From Massilia kyonggiensis (GTDB taxonomy: Bacteria > Pseudomonadota > Gammaproteobacteria > Burkholderiales > Burkholderiaceae_D), in contig NZ_JANUGY010000005.1 in assembly GCF_024756235.1 (NCBI RefSeq), forward strand, positions 62,001 through 126,000: 64,000 nt of DNA, in the 5' to 3' direction. The stretch's first letter is position 1, and each line of letters starts with the position of its first letter. Both the position numbers and the translations under genes were made by a program. Shown here one piece after another: positions 46,118 to 55,487 of this stretch. The notes beneath the pieces are model-generated. The model had not been told where the DNA came from and did no database searches. It saw only the letters and a program-made list of their open reading frames with translations.

Positions 46118-48814
46118 ATGAAGTTGTCCGCCATCCCCACCACTATCAAAACGACGTGCCCGTACTGCGGCGTCGGCTGCGGCGTCAGCGCCCAGGTCGG
46201 GCAGGACGGCGCAGTTGCGATCGCGGGCGACGCGGCGCATCCGGCCAGCCAGGGGCGCCTGTGCGTGAAGGGCTCGGCGCTGGGCGAAACGCTCGGCAAC
46301 CGCGGCCGCCTGCTCGCGCCGATGCTGCGCGAAGAAGGCGGCCTGCGCGCAGCGTCGTGGGACGAGGCGCTGGACAAGGTCGCATCCGGTTTTGCGCGCG
46401 TGATCGCGGAGCATGGTCCGGAGGCCGTCGCGCTGTACGTCTCCGGCCAGCTGCTGACGGAGGACTACTACGTCGCCAACAAGTTCATGAAGGGCTATGT
46501 CGGCAGCGCGAACATCGACACGAACTCGCGCCTGTGCATGTCGTCCGCGGTGGCCGGCCACAAGCGCGCGTTCGGCGAAGATATCGTGCCGGGCTGCTAC
46601 GAAGACTTCGAGCAGGCCGACCTGATCGTGCTCGTCGGCTCGAACGCCGCGTGGTGCCACCCGACGCTGTACCAGCGCATCGCGCGCGCGAAGCAGGAGC
46701 GTCCGGAGCTGAAGGTCGTCGTCGTCGATCCGCGCCGCACTGCCACGTGCGACATCGCCAACCTGCACCTGCCCGTCAAGCCGGGCACGGACGTGTGGCT
46801 GTTCGACGGCCTGCTGGGCCATCTCGCCCAGCACGCGGCGGACGACGCCTTCATCGAAGCCCATACGACAGGCGTGGCGGACGCGCTGGACGCGGCCGGC
46901 AAGGCGGGCTCGCTGGCGGAGGTGGCGAAAGCGTGCCGCCTCGATCCGCGCGACCTGGAGCGTTTCTACGACCTGTTCGCGAACACGGAAAAGGTCGTGA
47001 CGGCGTTCACGATGGGCGTGAACCAGTCCACGGCCGGCGCCGACAAGGTCAATGCGATCATCAACTGCCACCTGATCACGGGCCGCATTGGCCGTCCGGG
47101 CATGGGGCCGTTCTCGCTGACGGGCCAGCCGAACGCGATGGGCGGACGCGAAGTGGGCGGTCTCGCGAACATGCTGGCCGCGCACATGGACCTCGACGAT
47201 GCCGCGCAGCGCGCCGCGCTGCAGGAATTCTGGGGTTCGCCGCACGCGGCCGCCAAACCGGGCCTGAAGGCCGTCGACCTGTTCCGCGCGATCGAAGAGG
47301 GCAAGGTCAAAGCCGTGTGGATCATGGCGACGAATCCGCTCGTGAGCCTGCCGGACGCCGACCAGGCACGACGCGCGCTGGAAAAATGCGAGCTGGTCGT
47401 GGCCAGCGACATCGTGCTCGGTACCGATACGAACGAGGCGGCGCACGTGCTGCTGCCGGCCCTCGGCTGGGGCGAGAAGGATGGCACCGTCACCAATTCC
47501 GAGCGCTGCATCTCGCGCCAGCGCGCATTCCTGTCCGCGCCGGGCAGTGCGCGCGCCGACTGGGACATTCTGTGCGACGTCGCGCGCCGCATGGGTTTCG
47601 AAGGCTTCGACTTCAAGTCGGCGCACGAGATCTTCGACGAGCACGCGCGCCTGTCCGCGTTCAAGAACGGCACCGAGGGCCAGCGCCGCCGCCTGTTCGA
47701 CATCGGCGGCCTGTCCGGCATGACGCGCGCCGAGTACGATGCGCTCGATCCCGTCCAGTGGCCGGTGCGCACGCAGAACGAGCGCACGGCGCGCCTGTTC
47801 GGCGACGGCCGCTTCGCGCATGGCGACGGCCGCGCGCGCTTCGTGCCGACGGTGCCACGCGCACCGGCGCACCTGCCGGGCGGCGAGTATCCGCTCGTGC
47901 TGAACACGGGCCGCGTGCGCGACCAGTGGCACACGATGACGCGCACGGGCCGCTCGCAAAAGCTGGCCGAGCACATCCCGGAACCGTATATCGACATGCA
48001 CCCGCAGGATGCGCTGCTGTGCGGCGTGAAGGCGGGCGAACTTGCGCGCGTGACGAGCGACTGGGGCGCCGTCGTGGCGCGCGTGCAGCACGGCGGCGGC
48101 ATCGCGCGCGGCAGCGTGTTCATGCCGATCCACTGGAGCGGCCAGACGGCGTCGGACGCGCGCGTGGGCACCGTCGTCAACCCGGCCGTCGACCCGGTGT
48201 CGGGCGAACCGGAATTCAAGCACACGCCGGTGCGTATCGAACCGTTCGGCGTCACGTGGTTCGGCTTCATTTTGTCGCGCACGGAACTGCCGCTGCGCGA
48301 GGCGTCCAACTGGACGCGCGTGCAGGGCAAGGACTTCGTCCGCTACGAGCTGGCGGGCCGCAAGCCGTTCGCCGCTGCGCACGACTGGGCGCGCAAGCTG
48401 CTGGACGTGCATGACGACGACGCGGACTGGATCGAAGTCGAGGACAAGAACGGCGGCATGTACCGCGCCGTGCACCTCGTCGACGGCCGCATCGAAGCGT
48501 GCCTGTTCGTCGCGCAGCGCGCCGACCTGCCCGCGCGCACCTGGCTCGCCAGCATGTTCGACAAGGAGCAGCTGGAGCCGGCCGACCGCATGAGCCTCCT
48601 CGCGGGCCGCGCGAAGGATCAGGGCCCCGATGCGGGACCGACCGTGTGCTCGTGCTTCGGCGTGGGCCGCAAGACGATCGAGATCGCGATCCGCCAGAAC
48701 AATCTGTGCGATGCGGCGGCCGTCACGGCATGCACGAAGGCCGGTGGCAACTGCGGGTCGTGCATTCCGGAGATCCGCTCGCTGCTGGCCGAGGCGCAGG
48801 TGGCGGAAGTCTGA
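46118..48814 (+). CDS. nasC: Assimilatory nitrate reductase catalytic subunit
   Basis: An 898-residue molybdopterin enzyme. The N-terminal [4Fe-4S] motif has Cys 14, 17, 21 and 49 (CPYCGVGC, GRLCVKG). Mo-bis-MGD binding regions include SRLCMSSAVAGHKRAFG, ATNPLVSLPDAD and NTGRVRDQWHTMTRTG. A C-terminal BFD-type [2Fe-2S] domain begins VCSCFGVGRKTIE and ends with Cys pairs in CTKAGGNCGSC. It reduces nitrate to nitrite in the cytoplasm. GAGGAG precedes ATG 46118. Last gene of the nitrate operon; its stop abuts that of the convergent lysR gene. Confidence 0.95.
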   Translation: MKLSAIPTTIKTTCPYCGVGCGVSAQVGQDGAVAIAGDAAHPASQGRLCVKGSALGETLGNRGRLLAPMLREEGGLRAASWDEALDKVASGFARVIAEHGPEAVALYVSGQLLTEDYYVANKFMKGYVGSANIDTNSRLCMSSAVAGHKRAFGEDIVPGCYEDFEQADLIVLVGSNAAWCHPTLYQRIARAKQERPELKVVVVDPRRTATCDIANLHLPVKPGTDVWLFDGLLGHLAQHAADDAFIEAHTTGVADALDAAGKAGSLAEVAKACRLDPRDLERFYDLFANTEKVVTAFTMGVNQSTAGADKVNAIINCHLITGRIGRPGMGPFSLTGQPNAMGGREVGGLANMLAAHMDLDDAAQRAALQEFWGSPHAAAKPGLKAVDLFRAIEEGKVKAVWIMATNPLVSLPDADQARRALEKCELVVASDIVLGTDTNEAAHVLLPALGWGEKDGTVTNSERCISRQRAFLSAPGSARADWDILCDVARRMGFEGFDFKSAHEIFDEHARLSAFKNGTEGQRRRLFDIGGLSGMTRAEYDALDPVQWPVRTQNERTARLFGDGRFAHGDGRARFVPTVPRAPAHLPGGEYPLVLNTGRVRDQWHTMTRTGRSQKLAEHIPEPYIDMHPQDALLCGVKAGELARVTSDWGAVVARVQHGGGIARGSVFMPIHWSGQTASDARVGTVVNPAVDPVSGEPEFKHTPVRIEPFGVTWFGFILSRTELPLREASNWTRVQGKDFVRYELAGRKPFAAAHDWARKLLDVHDDDADWIEVEDKNGGMYRAVHLVDGRIEACLFVAQRADLPARTWLASMFDKEQLEPADRMSLLAGRAKDQGPDAGPTVCSCFGVGRKTIEIAIRQNNLCDAAAVTACTKAGGNCGSCIPEIRSLLAEAQVAEV

Positions 48815-49765
48815 TCAGCGCCCCGGCGGTGCCACCACGCCGTACGCCTGCGGCACCGCCACACGCATGATGTCGATGAAGCGCCTTAGCCGGGCCGGAT
48901 AGAAACGCGCCGGCGGATAGATCAGCCAGATCGGCAGCGGCGACGCCTGCCACTCCGGCACGAGCTGCACGAGCCGGCCCGCGTCCAGCTCTTCGCGCAG
49001 CGCCCAGCGCGACCCAAGTGCGGCCCCCACGCCCAGCGCAGCGGCGCTGCGCATCGCATACAGGTTGTCCGTGTAGATGCGCGGCTGGACGGCCACCCGC
49101 ACCGTGTCCCCGGTCCGCGCATGCGTCAGCGTGACCTCGTCGCGATAAAAATGGCTCACGGAGATCCAGGGCAGCGACCCCAGCTCGTCCGGATGGGCGG
49201 GCAGGGCGCGTCCCTCGAAGAGCGAGGGCGATCCGATGACGATGCGCGGCACGTCGCCCAGGCGGATCGCCACCACGGACGGATCGGGAATCTCGCCCAC
49301 GCGGATCGCGCAATCGATGCCTTCGCCGATGAAGTCGGGCGTGCGGTCGTGCAGGGTCCAGTCCACCGTCATGCGCGGATAGCGCGCCAGGTATTCCGCC
49401 AGCGGCGCCACCAGCTGCTGCTGGCCGAACGCGTGCGGCGCGACGACGCGCAGCGTGCCGACCGGCTCGTCCACGGCGCCCCGGATCTCGCTCTCGAATT
49501 CCTGCCATCCCGCGATGAGTTCCTTCGCGCGCGCGTAGCAGCGCATGCCGTCGTCCGTCAGCTTCATCGCGTGCGTGGACCGCTGCAGCAGCCGCACGCC
49601 CAGCGATTTTTCCAATGCCTTCAATCGCCGGCTGATCGTCGGCTGCGTCGTCGCGAGCGCCCGCGCGGCGGCGGACAGGCTGCCGGCATCCACGATGCGG
49701 ACGAAGGTCTCGACCAGCATCATACGGTCGGCGGAGGGATTGATCGTCGAAAAGTCTGTGCTCAT
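48815..49765 (-). CDS. LysR-family regulator next to an MFS exporter
   Basis: A 316-residue LysR protein. The HTH is at residues 15-75 (MLVETFVRIVDAGSLSAAARALATTQPTISRRLKALEKSLGVRLLQRSTHAMKLT) and the effector domain at 105-305 (VGTLRVVAPHAFGQQQLVAPLAEYLARYP). This type resembles the CrgA/DsdC-like subgroup that controls nearby transporters or reductases. The start at MSTDFSTIN is chosen over an upstream frame that covers the promoter and the divergent gene. It is divergent from the MFS gene, which it probably regulates. Confidence 0.9.
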   Translation of the reverse strand: MSTDFSTINPSADRMMLVETFVRIVDAGSLSAAARALATTQPTISRRLKALEKSLGVRLLQRSTHAMKLTDDGMRCYARAKELIAGWQEFESEIRGAVDEPVGTLRVVAPHAFGQQQLVAPLAEYLARYPRMTVDWTLHDRTPDFIGEGIDCAIRVGEIPDPSVVAIRLGDVPRIVIGSPSLFEGRALPAHPDELGSLPWISVSHFYRDEVTLTHARTGDTVRVAVQPRIYTDNLYAMRSAAALGVGAALGSRWALREELDAGRLVQLVPEWQASPLPIWLIYPPARFYPARLRRFIDIMRVAVPQAYGVVAPPGR

Positions 49766-49778
49766 ACGCTTATCGTAT
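49764..49778. promoter_or_regulatory. 5-5-5 palindrome over the lysR start
   Basis: ATACG-CTTAT-CGTAT spans the lysR start codon and upstream bases, in the 97-base region shared with the MFS gene. It could be an autoregulatory LysR site. Confidence 0.4.
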
Positions 49779-49862
49779 AACAGTTCGACGTCTGCCGGTG
49801 CTACACGGCCGTGTTTCGGTTCTCCATAATGCACTGCAACAAACACCCACCATGGAGTCCAA

Positions 49863-51080
49863 ATGAGCATCGCACACACGACGGCGACTGTCATACCGAT
49901 CCGCACGAGGCTGACCTCGCCCCTGATCTTCCTGCTCGCCGCAAGCACGGGCCTGTCCGTCGCGGCCCTCTACTACAGCCAGCCTACCCTGGGCGTGCTG
50001 GCCACGGACCTGCACGCCAGCAACCAGACCGTCGGCTGGATCCCGACGCTGACGCAGTTCGGCTACGCCCTCGGCCTGCTGTTCCTCGCCCCGCTGGGCG
50101 ACCGTTTCGACCGCCGCACCATCATCGTCGTGAAATCGCTGCTGCTCGCGATGGCGCTGCTGGCCATCGCCGCCGCGCCGAGCCTGTCCGTGCTGCTGGG
50201 CGCCAGCCTCGCCGTCGGCCTGCTGGCGACCGTCGCCCAGGACATCGTCCCGGCCGCCGCCACCTTGGCGCCGGCCGAGCACCGCGGCGGCATCGTCGGC
50301 ACCGTCATGACCGGGCTGCTGCTGGGCATCCTGCTGTCGCGCGTCGTGGGCGGTCTTGTTGCCGAAGCGCTCGGCTGGCGCGCCGTGTTCGGCGGCGCGG
50401 CGGTTGTCGCCGCCTTCACGACGGCGATCCTCGCCCGTGGCCTGCCGAGCTTCAGGCCCACGAGCACCAGCCCGTATCCGGTCCTGCTGGGCTCGCTGTT
50501 CGCGCTGTGGAAAGAACACCGCGCCCTGCGCCTCGCCGCCATGGCCCAGGGCCTGCTGTCGATCGGCTTCTCGGCCTTCTGGTCCACGCTGGCCGTGATG
50601 CTGCACGGCGCCCCGGTCCACCTGGGTTCGGCCGCTGCCGGTTCGTTCGGCCTGGCCGGTGCCGTCGGCGCGCTGGCCGCCCCGTTCGCCGGCCGCCTGG
50701 CCGACCGCCGCGGTCCGCAGTTCGTGACCCGCCTTGGCGCCGGCCTGAGCGTCGCGTCGTTCGCCGTCATGTTCGCCATGCCTTACCTGTCGACGCCGGC
50801 GCAACTGGTGCTGCTGGCGCTGGCCACCGTCGGCTTCGACCTGGGCGTGCAGGCCACGATGATCGCCCACCAGACCATCGTCTACGGCATCGCACCGGAA
50901 GCCCGCAGTCGCCTGAACGCGATCTTCATGACCACGATGTTCGTCGGCATGGCAGCGGGCGGCGCGCTCGGCGCCCAGGCGTTGGCCGCATGGGGCTGGA
51001 ATGGCATCGTGCTGCTCGCCGTCGCATCGAGCCTGGCCGCGCTGGCGGTGCGGATCCGGGCGGCGTCGGGGAAACGCTAG
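49863..51080 (+). CDS. MFS transporter of the drug/metabolite exporter type
   Basis: A 405-residue twelve-segment transporter of the DHA1/YnfM-like group: ALYYSQPTLGVLATDL, the loop 2-3 motif APLGDRFDRRTIIV and a motif-C-like VMTGLLLGILLSRVVGGLV in segment 5. Proton-coupled export of a small compound is expected. GGAGTCC lies before ATG. Divergent from the LysR gene; the end overlaps the frame of the convergent membrane protein. Confidence 0.88.
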   Translation: MSIAHTTATVIPIRTRLTSPLIFLLAASTGLSVAALYYSQPTLGVLATDLHASNQTVGWIPTLTQFGYALGLLFLAPLGDRFDRRTIIVVKSLLLAMALLAIAAAPSLSVLLGASLAVGLLATVAQDIVPAAATLAPAEHRGGIVGTVMTGLLLGILLSRVVGGLVAEALGWRAVFGGAAVVAAFTTAILARGLPSFRPTSTSPYPVLLGSLFALWKEHRALRLAAMAQGLLSIGFSAFWSTLAVMLHGAPVHLGSAAAGSFGLAGAVGALAAPFAGRLADRRGPQFVTRLGAGLSVASFAVMFAMPYLSTPAQLVLLALATVGFDLGVQATMIAHQTIVYGIAPEARSRLNAIFMTTMFVGMAAGGALGAQALAAWGWNGIVLLAVASSLAALAVRIRAASGKR

Positions 51081-52470
51081 TCGTCGCGTACCGCGATGCG
51101 GTCGCAAGGGGAAGCCATTCATCTTGCGGCCGCCACTCCCATACGATGGTCTGCGTCCGGTCGTTGTCGCTGAAGGTAATCGACGCCCGCTCATGCTCTC
51201 CCGACAGCCGCCAAGTCGCGCCTTCGCGCGTGACAGCGTAGTGCCGGTAGTAGCCGTGATTTTCGAAGCAGCGGGCGAACCAGGTGCCGGTCTCCGGATC
51301 GACGCCCATGATGGACAGGGTGTCGAACACTTCGCCACCCGGAAGGGCCTGCTCCTCCTGGACCAGGAAGTACTCGCCGGTGTGCCAGCGTCCTGTGTGA
51401 TGGCTTGTCCACGGCACGCCGTTTGCCCGGGGATCCGGGCCGCTTTGATCCGTGTAGCGGTAGGACGTACCCTGCGCGCGCCACTTGCCGAGAAACACGG
51501 CGGCGACGACGGCGGCGAACGCGCCGTAGCGTGCCGGCGCCGGCTGCTGCATCAGGGGCTGGCCGAACAGCGTCGTCCCCATCCCGACGAGCAGCATCAT
51601 GACCGGGAAGTGGAAGTAGAAAGTGAACGCGGGGGCAGGGTCGTTGGGCGCCGCCTCATGGCGCGTGCCGCGCGGTGTCAGGGCCCAGGCGATGGCGCCG
51701 AAGCCCCATGCCACGAGCAGGAATTTCCAGTCGACGAGCCAGGCGCCGGATACCCGTGGGCCGTGCACGCCGGCGCCGAGGAAGCGGGACAGCAGCAGCA
51801 CGCCAAGGAAGCCGGCGACGGCGACGGGCAGGAGCGGCCGGGTGGTGCGCAGCGCCCCGGCGTGCGCTACCGCGACGCCGGTCAGCCAGATGGCTGACCA
51901 GATCAGGAACAGGGGTGGCGCGAGAACCACCACGGCCGCCACCAGCACGATCCGGCCGGCGCGCGTGGCGCGCAGGAAGACGCCGAGCAGGATGAGCGAC
52001 CAGAACAGGAACGACAGCAGGTACAGCATCCCGTTGCTGCCGAACGTGGGCACGATGAAGGGCTGCAGCATGAAAAGATTGCCCAGCAGCGAGGTATAGT
52101 CGAGCGTGAGCGTGCTGAAGGCGGGGTAGGCCGTGTACAGGCCGGATTCGTTGAAGAACCGCACGCCCGCGACGTCGCAGGCCGCGCCGAGGATCAGGCC
52201 GCGCAGGAGGAGCCGGTACAGCGCGGTGGCATGCCGGCCCGGCGTTGCAGGGCCAGGCGGGCCGTAGGCCCGCAGCGCGTGTCCCGTTAGGATGCCGTCG
52301 AGGACGAGGAAGATGGCGAACGATTCATGGCCGAGTCCGGTCAGGAAATAGAAAACGTCCGACCACCACGTTTTTTCCTGCATGTGTTCGTAGTCGACGA
52401 ACAGCAGGAAGCGGACGTGGTACGTCAGCGCCACCAGGACGCTGGCCACGGTGCATGCGAGCTCTTCCAT
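50926..52470 (-). CDS. Acyltransferase-3-like membrane protein fused to a cytosolic domain, apparent 3' frameshift
   Basis: The open frame gives 514 residues. Residues 1-310 hold about ten membrane segments and an N-terminus (YHVRFLLFVDY, GHESFAIFLVLDGILTG) like acyltransferase family 3. Residues 340-465 form a soluble domain (TGRWHTGEYFLVQEEQALPGG, SIMGVDPETGTWFARCFENHGYYRHY, ITFSDNDRTQTIVWEWRP) like small DUF1579-type proteins. After EWLPL the frame runs 150 bases into the MFS gene. One base shifted, it reads CDRIAVRDD then TAG at 51077-51079. That fits the family end, so a one-base deletion or sequencing error near 51098-51108 is likely. Confidence 0.72.
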   Translation of the reverse strand: MEELACTVASVLVALTYHVRFLLFVDYEHMQEKTWWSDVFYFLTGLGHESFAIFLVLDGILTGHALRAYGPPGPATPGRHATALYRLLLRGLILGAACDVAGVRFFNESGLYTAYPAFSTLTLDYTSLLGNLFMLQPFIVPTFGSNGMLYLLSFLFWSLILLGVFLRATRAGRIVLVAAVVVLAPPLFLIWSAIWLTGVAVAHAGALRTTRPLLPVAVAGFLGVLLLSRFLGAGVHGPRVSGAWLVDWKFLLVAWGFGAIAWALTPRGTRHEAAPNDPAPAFTFYFHFPVMMLLVGMGTTLFGQPLMQQPAPARYGAFAAVVAAVFLGKWRAQGTSYRYTDQSGPDPRANGVPWTSHHTGRWHTGEYFLVQEEQALPGGEVFDTLSIMGVDPETGTWFARCFENHGYYRHYAVTREGATWRLSGEHERASITFSDNDRTQTIVWEWRPQDEWLPLATASRYATTSVSPTPPGSAPPARPGSMRRRAARCHSSPMRPTPGRRARRPLPCRRTSWS

Positions 52471-52748
52471 TGTCCAACTTCATCAGGGGTGACGCCATTT
52501 CATGGTGGGGCGAGTGTCGACGTCGCGCTTGAGGCTACGCAGACCCGGTCTGCATTGTGTCCGAAAGACACAATCCGGCCGCGCTACTCGACAGTGCAAA
52601 ACAATGAACTTCGCTTTGGGAAAGATAAATTTCTCAATAAAAACAATGAGGTGATAAAGAATAGAAAGTGACCTAAGTAAAATAATCTGTGAGAAAAACG
52701 TTTCAACTTTTTATTATCATTGCCCGGTTCCCGTCCGCCTATCCATCC
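52471..52748. other. Divergent intergenic region before vgrG
   Basis: About 280 bases, strongly AT-rich in its right half. Apart from the dyad listed separately, no gene, ribosome site or clear promoter can be supported. The frame of vgrG stays open back to a GTG at 52689, encoding a hydrophobic 20-residue extension without a ribosome site. Confidence 0.5.
52554..52574. promoter_or_regulatory. 8-5-8 dyad between the membrane gene and vgrG
   Basis: ATTGTGTC-CGAAA-GACACAAT is a perfect inverted repeat in the divergent region. With no T-run beyond it, an operator is more likely than a terminator. Confidence 0.4.
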
Positions 52749-55475
52749 ATGTTGCTATCCAGCGCTTCGTTCGACCTGACTGATGCCAATCGTCCCATCC
52801 GCCTGCGCATGTCCACCGCACGCGGCGTCCGCGACGACCAGCTGCTTGTCAAGCACGTCAGCGGCATCGAAAGCATGTGCGGCGGCATCGAGTACTCGCT
52901 GCTGTGCGTCTCCACCCAGGCCGGCCTTGCGCTGAAGCAGTTCATCGCCAATCCCGTGGAACTGCAATTCGTCACCGACAGCGGCGGCCTGCGTTCCGTG
53001 TGCGGCATCGTCGCGGCGGCCTCCGAGGGGCAGAGCGATGGTGGGCTGGCCACCTACCAGCTGATCGTGCGCGATGCCTTCGCCCTGCTCGACAAGACAT
53101 CCAACACGCGCGTGTTCCGCAACGCTAGCGAAGTCGACATCACGGATATCCTGCTCAAGGAATTCCGCCAGACGAACCCGGTCGCGGCGCGCGCGTTCGC
53201 CTACGACCTCGGGAGCCTGAAGGCGTACCCGCAGCGTGAATTCACGATGCAGTACAACGAATCGACGGGCGCGTTCCTGCGGCGCCTGTGGAAGCGGCGC
53301 GGCATCTCCTGGTTCATCCAGCCCGGCGCGGCGAGCGAACGGGGGAGCGACGAGACGCCGTTGCATACGCTGGTGCTGTTCGACGATGCCATGTCATTGA
53401 AGCAGAATGCCGGCGGCGCGGTGCGCTACCACCGGGACGACGCGACCGAAGTCCGCGACGTCATCACAGCCTGGCACGCCGTGCGCACGCTAACGCCGGG
53501 GAAGATCGGCCGCCAGAGCTGGGACTATATGGTCAATGGCCCCAGGTCGACGCAGGAAAGCGGCATGAACGACCAGGGCGAACTGGGCAACCGCTTTGCC
53601 GCGAGCCTGGACGATTACCTGATCGACGCGCCCCACCTCGGCGACAACGACGCCGACTACCGCAGCCTGGGCCTGGCGCGCATCCAGCGCCACGAATACG
53701 AGGCGAAGCTTTTCCAGGCCGAGGGCAGCGAACGTAACATGTGCGTCGGCCAATGGAACACCGTCGTCGGCCATCCCGAGCTGAACGACCATCCCGACGC
53801 GGAGCGCGACTTCGTCGTCACCGAACTGCGCGTGGAAGCCGAGAACAACCTGCCGAAGACGCTCGACGACCAGGCGCGCCGCCTGTTCTCGCTGAACCGC
53901 TGGCGCGACGACAGCGCCGCGCTGGGCCAGGCCAGTCGCGAGCGCGGCGTACGCTACACCAACCGCTTCAGCTGCGTGCGGCGCGGCGTGCCGATCGTGC
54001 CGGCGTACGACCCGCGCGTGGACCTGCCGCGCACGGAACTGCAGTACGTGACCGTGGTCGGCCCGGTGAACGAAGAGATCCACTGCGACCATCTCGGCCG
54101 CGTGAAGGTGCGCTTCCCCGGCTGCCGCGAGGACGACCATGCGCATGCGCACGGCGCGGGCGCGTCCGACAGCGACCGCGATTCCGCGTGGGTCCAGGTG
54201 GCGAACCCGTGGGCCGGCGACCAGTACGGCACGATCTCGCTGCCGCGCGTGGGCCACCAGGTGCTGTGCGCCTTCGTCGGCGGCGATCCGGACAAACCGT
54301 TGATCATCGGCCGCGCGCACGGCGGCAAGACGCCGCCCCCGTCATTCAGCCGCACGAGCCGCCTGCCGGGCGACCGCTACCTGTCCGGCATCGTCAGCCG
54401 CGAAGGCAAGTCGCAGCGCTACAACCAGCTGCGCCTGGACGACACGCCGGGCGAAATCAGCGCCCAGCTGGAAAGCGTGCACGCCCGCAGCCAGCTGAAC
54501 CTCGGCTACCTGACGCACCCGCGCCAGGACGGCAAGGCCGACCCGCGCGGCCAGGGGTTCGAACTGCGGACGGACGACAGCGGCGCCATCCGCACGGCCA
54601 AGTCCTTGCTGATCTCGGCCTGGAAACGCCTGGACGCGGCCGGCACGCAACTGGGCAGCAACGAGCACCTCGCGCTGATGCAGGATTGCCTGGACCTGTT
54701 CAAGACGCTGGGCGAGTACGCCGCCCAGCACCAGGGCCTGCCCGTCGACCCGGCGCCGCAGGATGCGCTCAAGGCCGACCTCGAGGCGGCACCGGGCGCG
54801 CGCAACGCGAACGTGGCGGGCGACGCCAAGCCGACGGTGAGCCTGACCGGCCCGGAAGGCATCGCGTTCAGCACGCCGAAGACAATCGTCAGCTACGCGG
54901 GCGTCAACCTGGACACGGTCGCGCAGCAGCACATGCAGCTGGCCAGCGGCAAGCGCTTCAACGTCAACGCGGGCAAGGGCATCTCGCTGTTCTCGCACAG
55001 CGACGGCATCACGCAGATCGCGCATAACGGCGACTTCACGCTGCAGAGCCAGCACGACGACATGAAGCTCGTTTCGGCCAAGGACATCAAAGTGACGGCG
55101 GCGAAACGCATGATCGCGATGGCCGAGGAAGAGATGACGTTCATCGTCAGCGGCGGCGCCTATCTGCGGCTGAAGGGCGGCGATATCGAGATCGGCGGGC
55201 CGGGCAAACTCACCGTCAAGACGGCGGAACACCATTGGAACGGGCCTGCGAGTGCGAAGACCGAGATGCCTTCGTTCGACGCAGGGACGTTCGAGCGCAC
55301 GCCGCGCCTGGTCCGCGCCACCGACGGCAAGCCGGTCGAGGGTATGCAGGTCCACATCGAGCGCGACGGCGCCGCGCCAATCACGGGCGAGACGAATGCC
55401 GCTGGCGAAGGCCCGAAGGTCAAGGGCGACCGGCTGGAGCTACTCAAGGTGAGGTTCAAAAAACTGTTGAAGTAA
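52749..55475 (+). CDS. vgrG: Type VI secretion tip protein VgrG with a short C-terminal extension
   Basis: A 908-residue spike protein. The gp27-like head (residues 1-380) is followed by the gp5-like OB region (VTVVGPVNEEIHCDHLGRVKVRFPG, SAWVQVANPWAGDQYGTISLPRVGHQVLCAFVGGDPDKPLIIGRAHGG). The DUF2345 beta-helix follows (SAQLESVHARSQLNLGY, ISLFSHSDGITQIAHNGDFTLQSQHDDMKLVSAKDIKVTA). A terminal segment of about 65 residues (RATDGKPVEGMQVHIERDG, ITGETNAAGEGP) looks like a shortened transthyretin-like domain. No T6SS structural genes are in the window, so it is an orphan vgrG with cargo genes behind it. Confidence 0.94.
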   Translation: MLLSSASFDLTDANRPIRLRMSTARGVRDDQLLVKHVSGIESMCGGIEYSLLCVSTQAGLALKQFIANPVELQFVTDSGGLRSVCGIVAAASEGQSDGGLATYQLIVRDAFALLDKTSNTRVFRNASEVDITDILLKEFRQTNPVAARAFAYDLGSLKAYPQREFTMQYNESTGAFLRRLWKRRGISWFIQPGAASERGSDETPLHTLVLFDDAMSLKQNAGGAVRYHRDDATEVRDVITAWHAVRTLTPGKIGRQSWDYMVNGPRSTQESGMNDQGELGNRFAASLDDYLIDAPHLGDNDADYRSLGLARIQRHEYEAKLFQAEGSERNMCVGQWNTVVGHPELNDHPDAERDFVVTELRVEAENNLPKTLDDQARRLFSLNRWRDDSAALGQASRERGVRYTNRFSCVRRGVPIVPAYDPRVDLPRTELQYVTVVGPVNEEIHCDHLGRVKVRFPGCREDDHAHAHGAGASDSDRDSAWVQVANPWAGDQYGTISLPRVGHQVLCAFVGGDPDKPLIIGRAHGGKTPPPSFSRTSRLPGDRYLSGIVSREGKSQRYNQLRLDDTPGEISAQLESVHARSQLNLGYLTHPRQDGKADPRGQGFELRTDDSGAIRTAKSLLISAWKRLDAAGTQLGSNEHLALMQDCLDLFKTLGEYAAQHQGLPVDPAPQDALKADLEAAPGARNANVAGDAKPTVSLTGPEGIAFSTPKTIVSYAGVNLDTVAQQHMQLASGKRFNVNAGKGISLFSHSDGITQIAHNGDFTLQSQHDDMKLVSAKDIKVTAAKRMIAMAEEEMTFIVSGGAYLRLKGGDIEIGGPGKLTVKTAEHHWNGPASAKTEMPSFDAGTFERTPRLVRATDGKPVEGMQVHIERDGAAPITGETNAAGEGPKVKGDRLELLKVRFKKLLK

Positions 55476-55487
55476 GCAGGAGCGGTA

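Noticed and set aside
41962..46377. 1471-residue open frame on the minus strand across the nitrite reductase region
   Set aside because: It is antisense to nirB, nirD and the FAD reductase, has His/Arg/Ala/Asp-rich low-complexity composition, and results from GC-rich third positions.
45350..48475. 1041-residue minus-strand frame over the nitrate reductase gene
   Set aside because: Same antisense shadow pattern; no motifs; the plus-strand gene has unambiguous cofactor sites.
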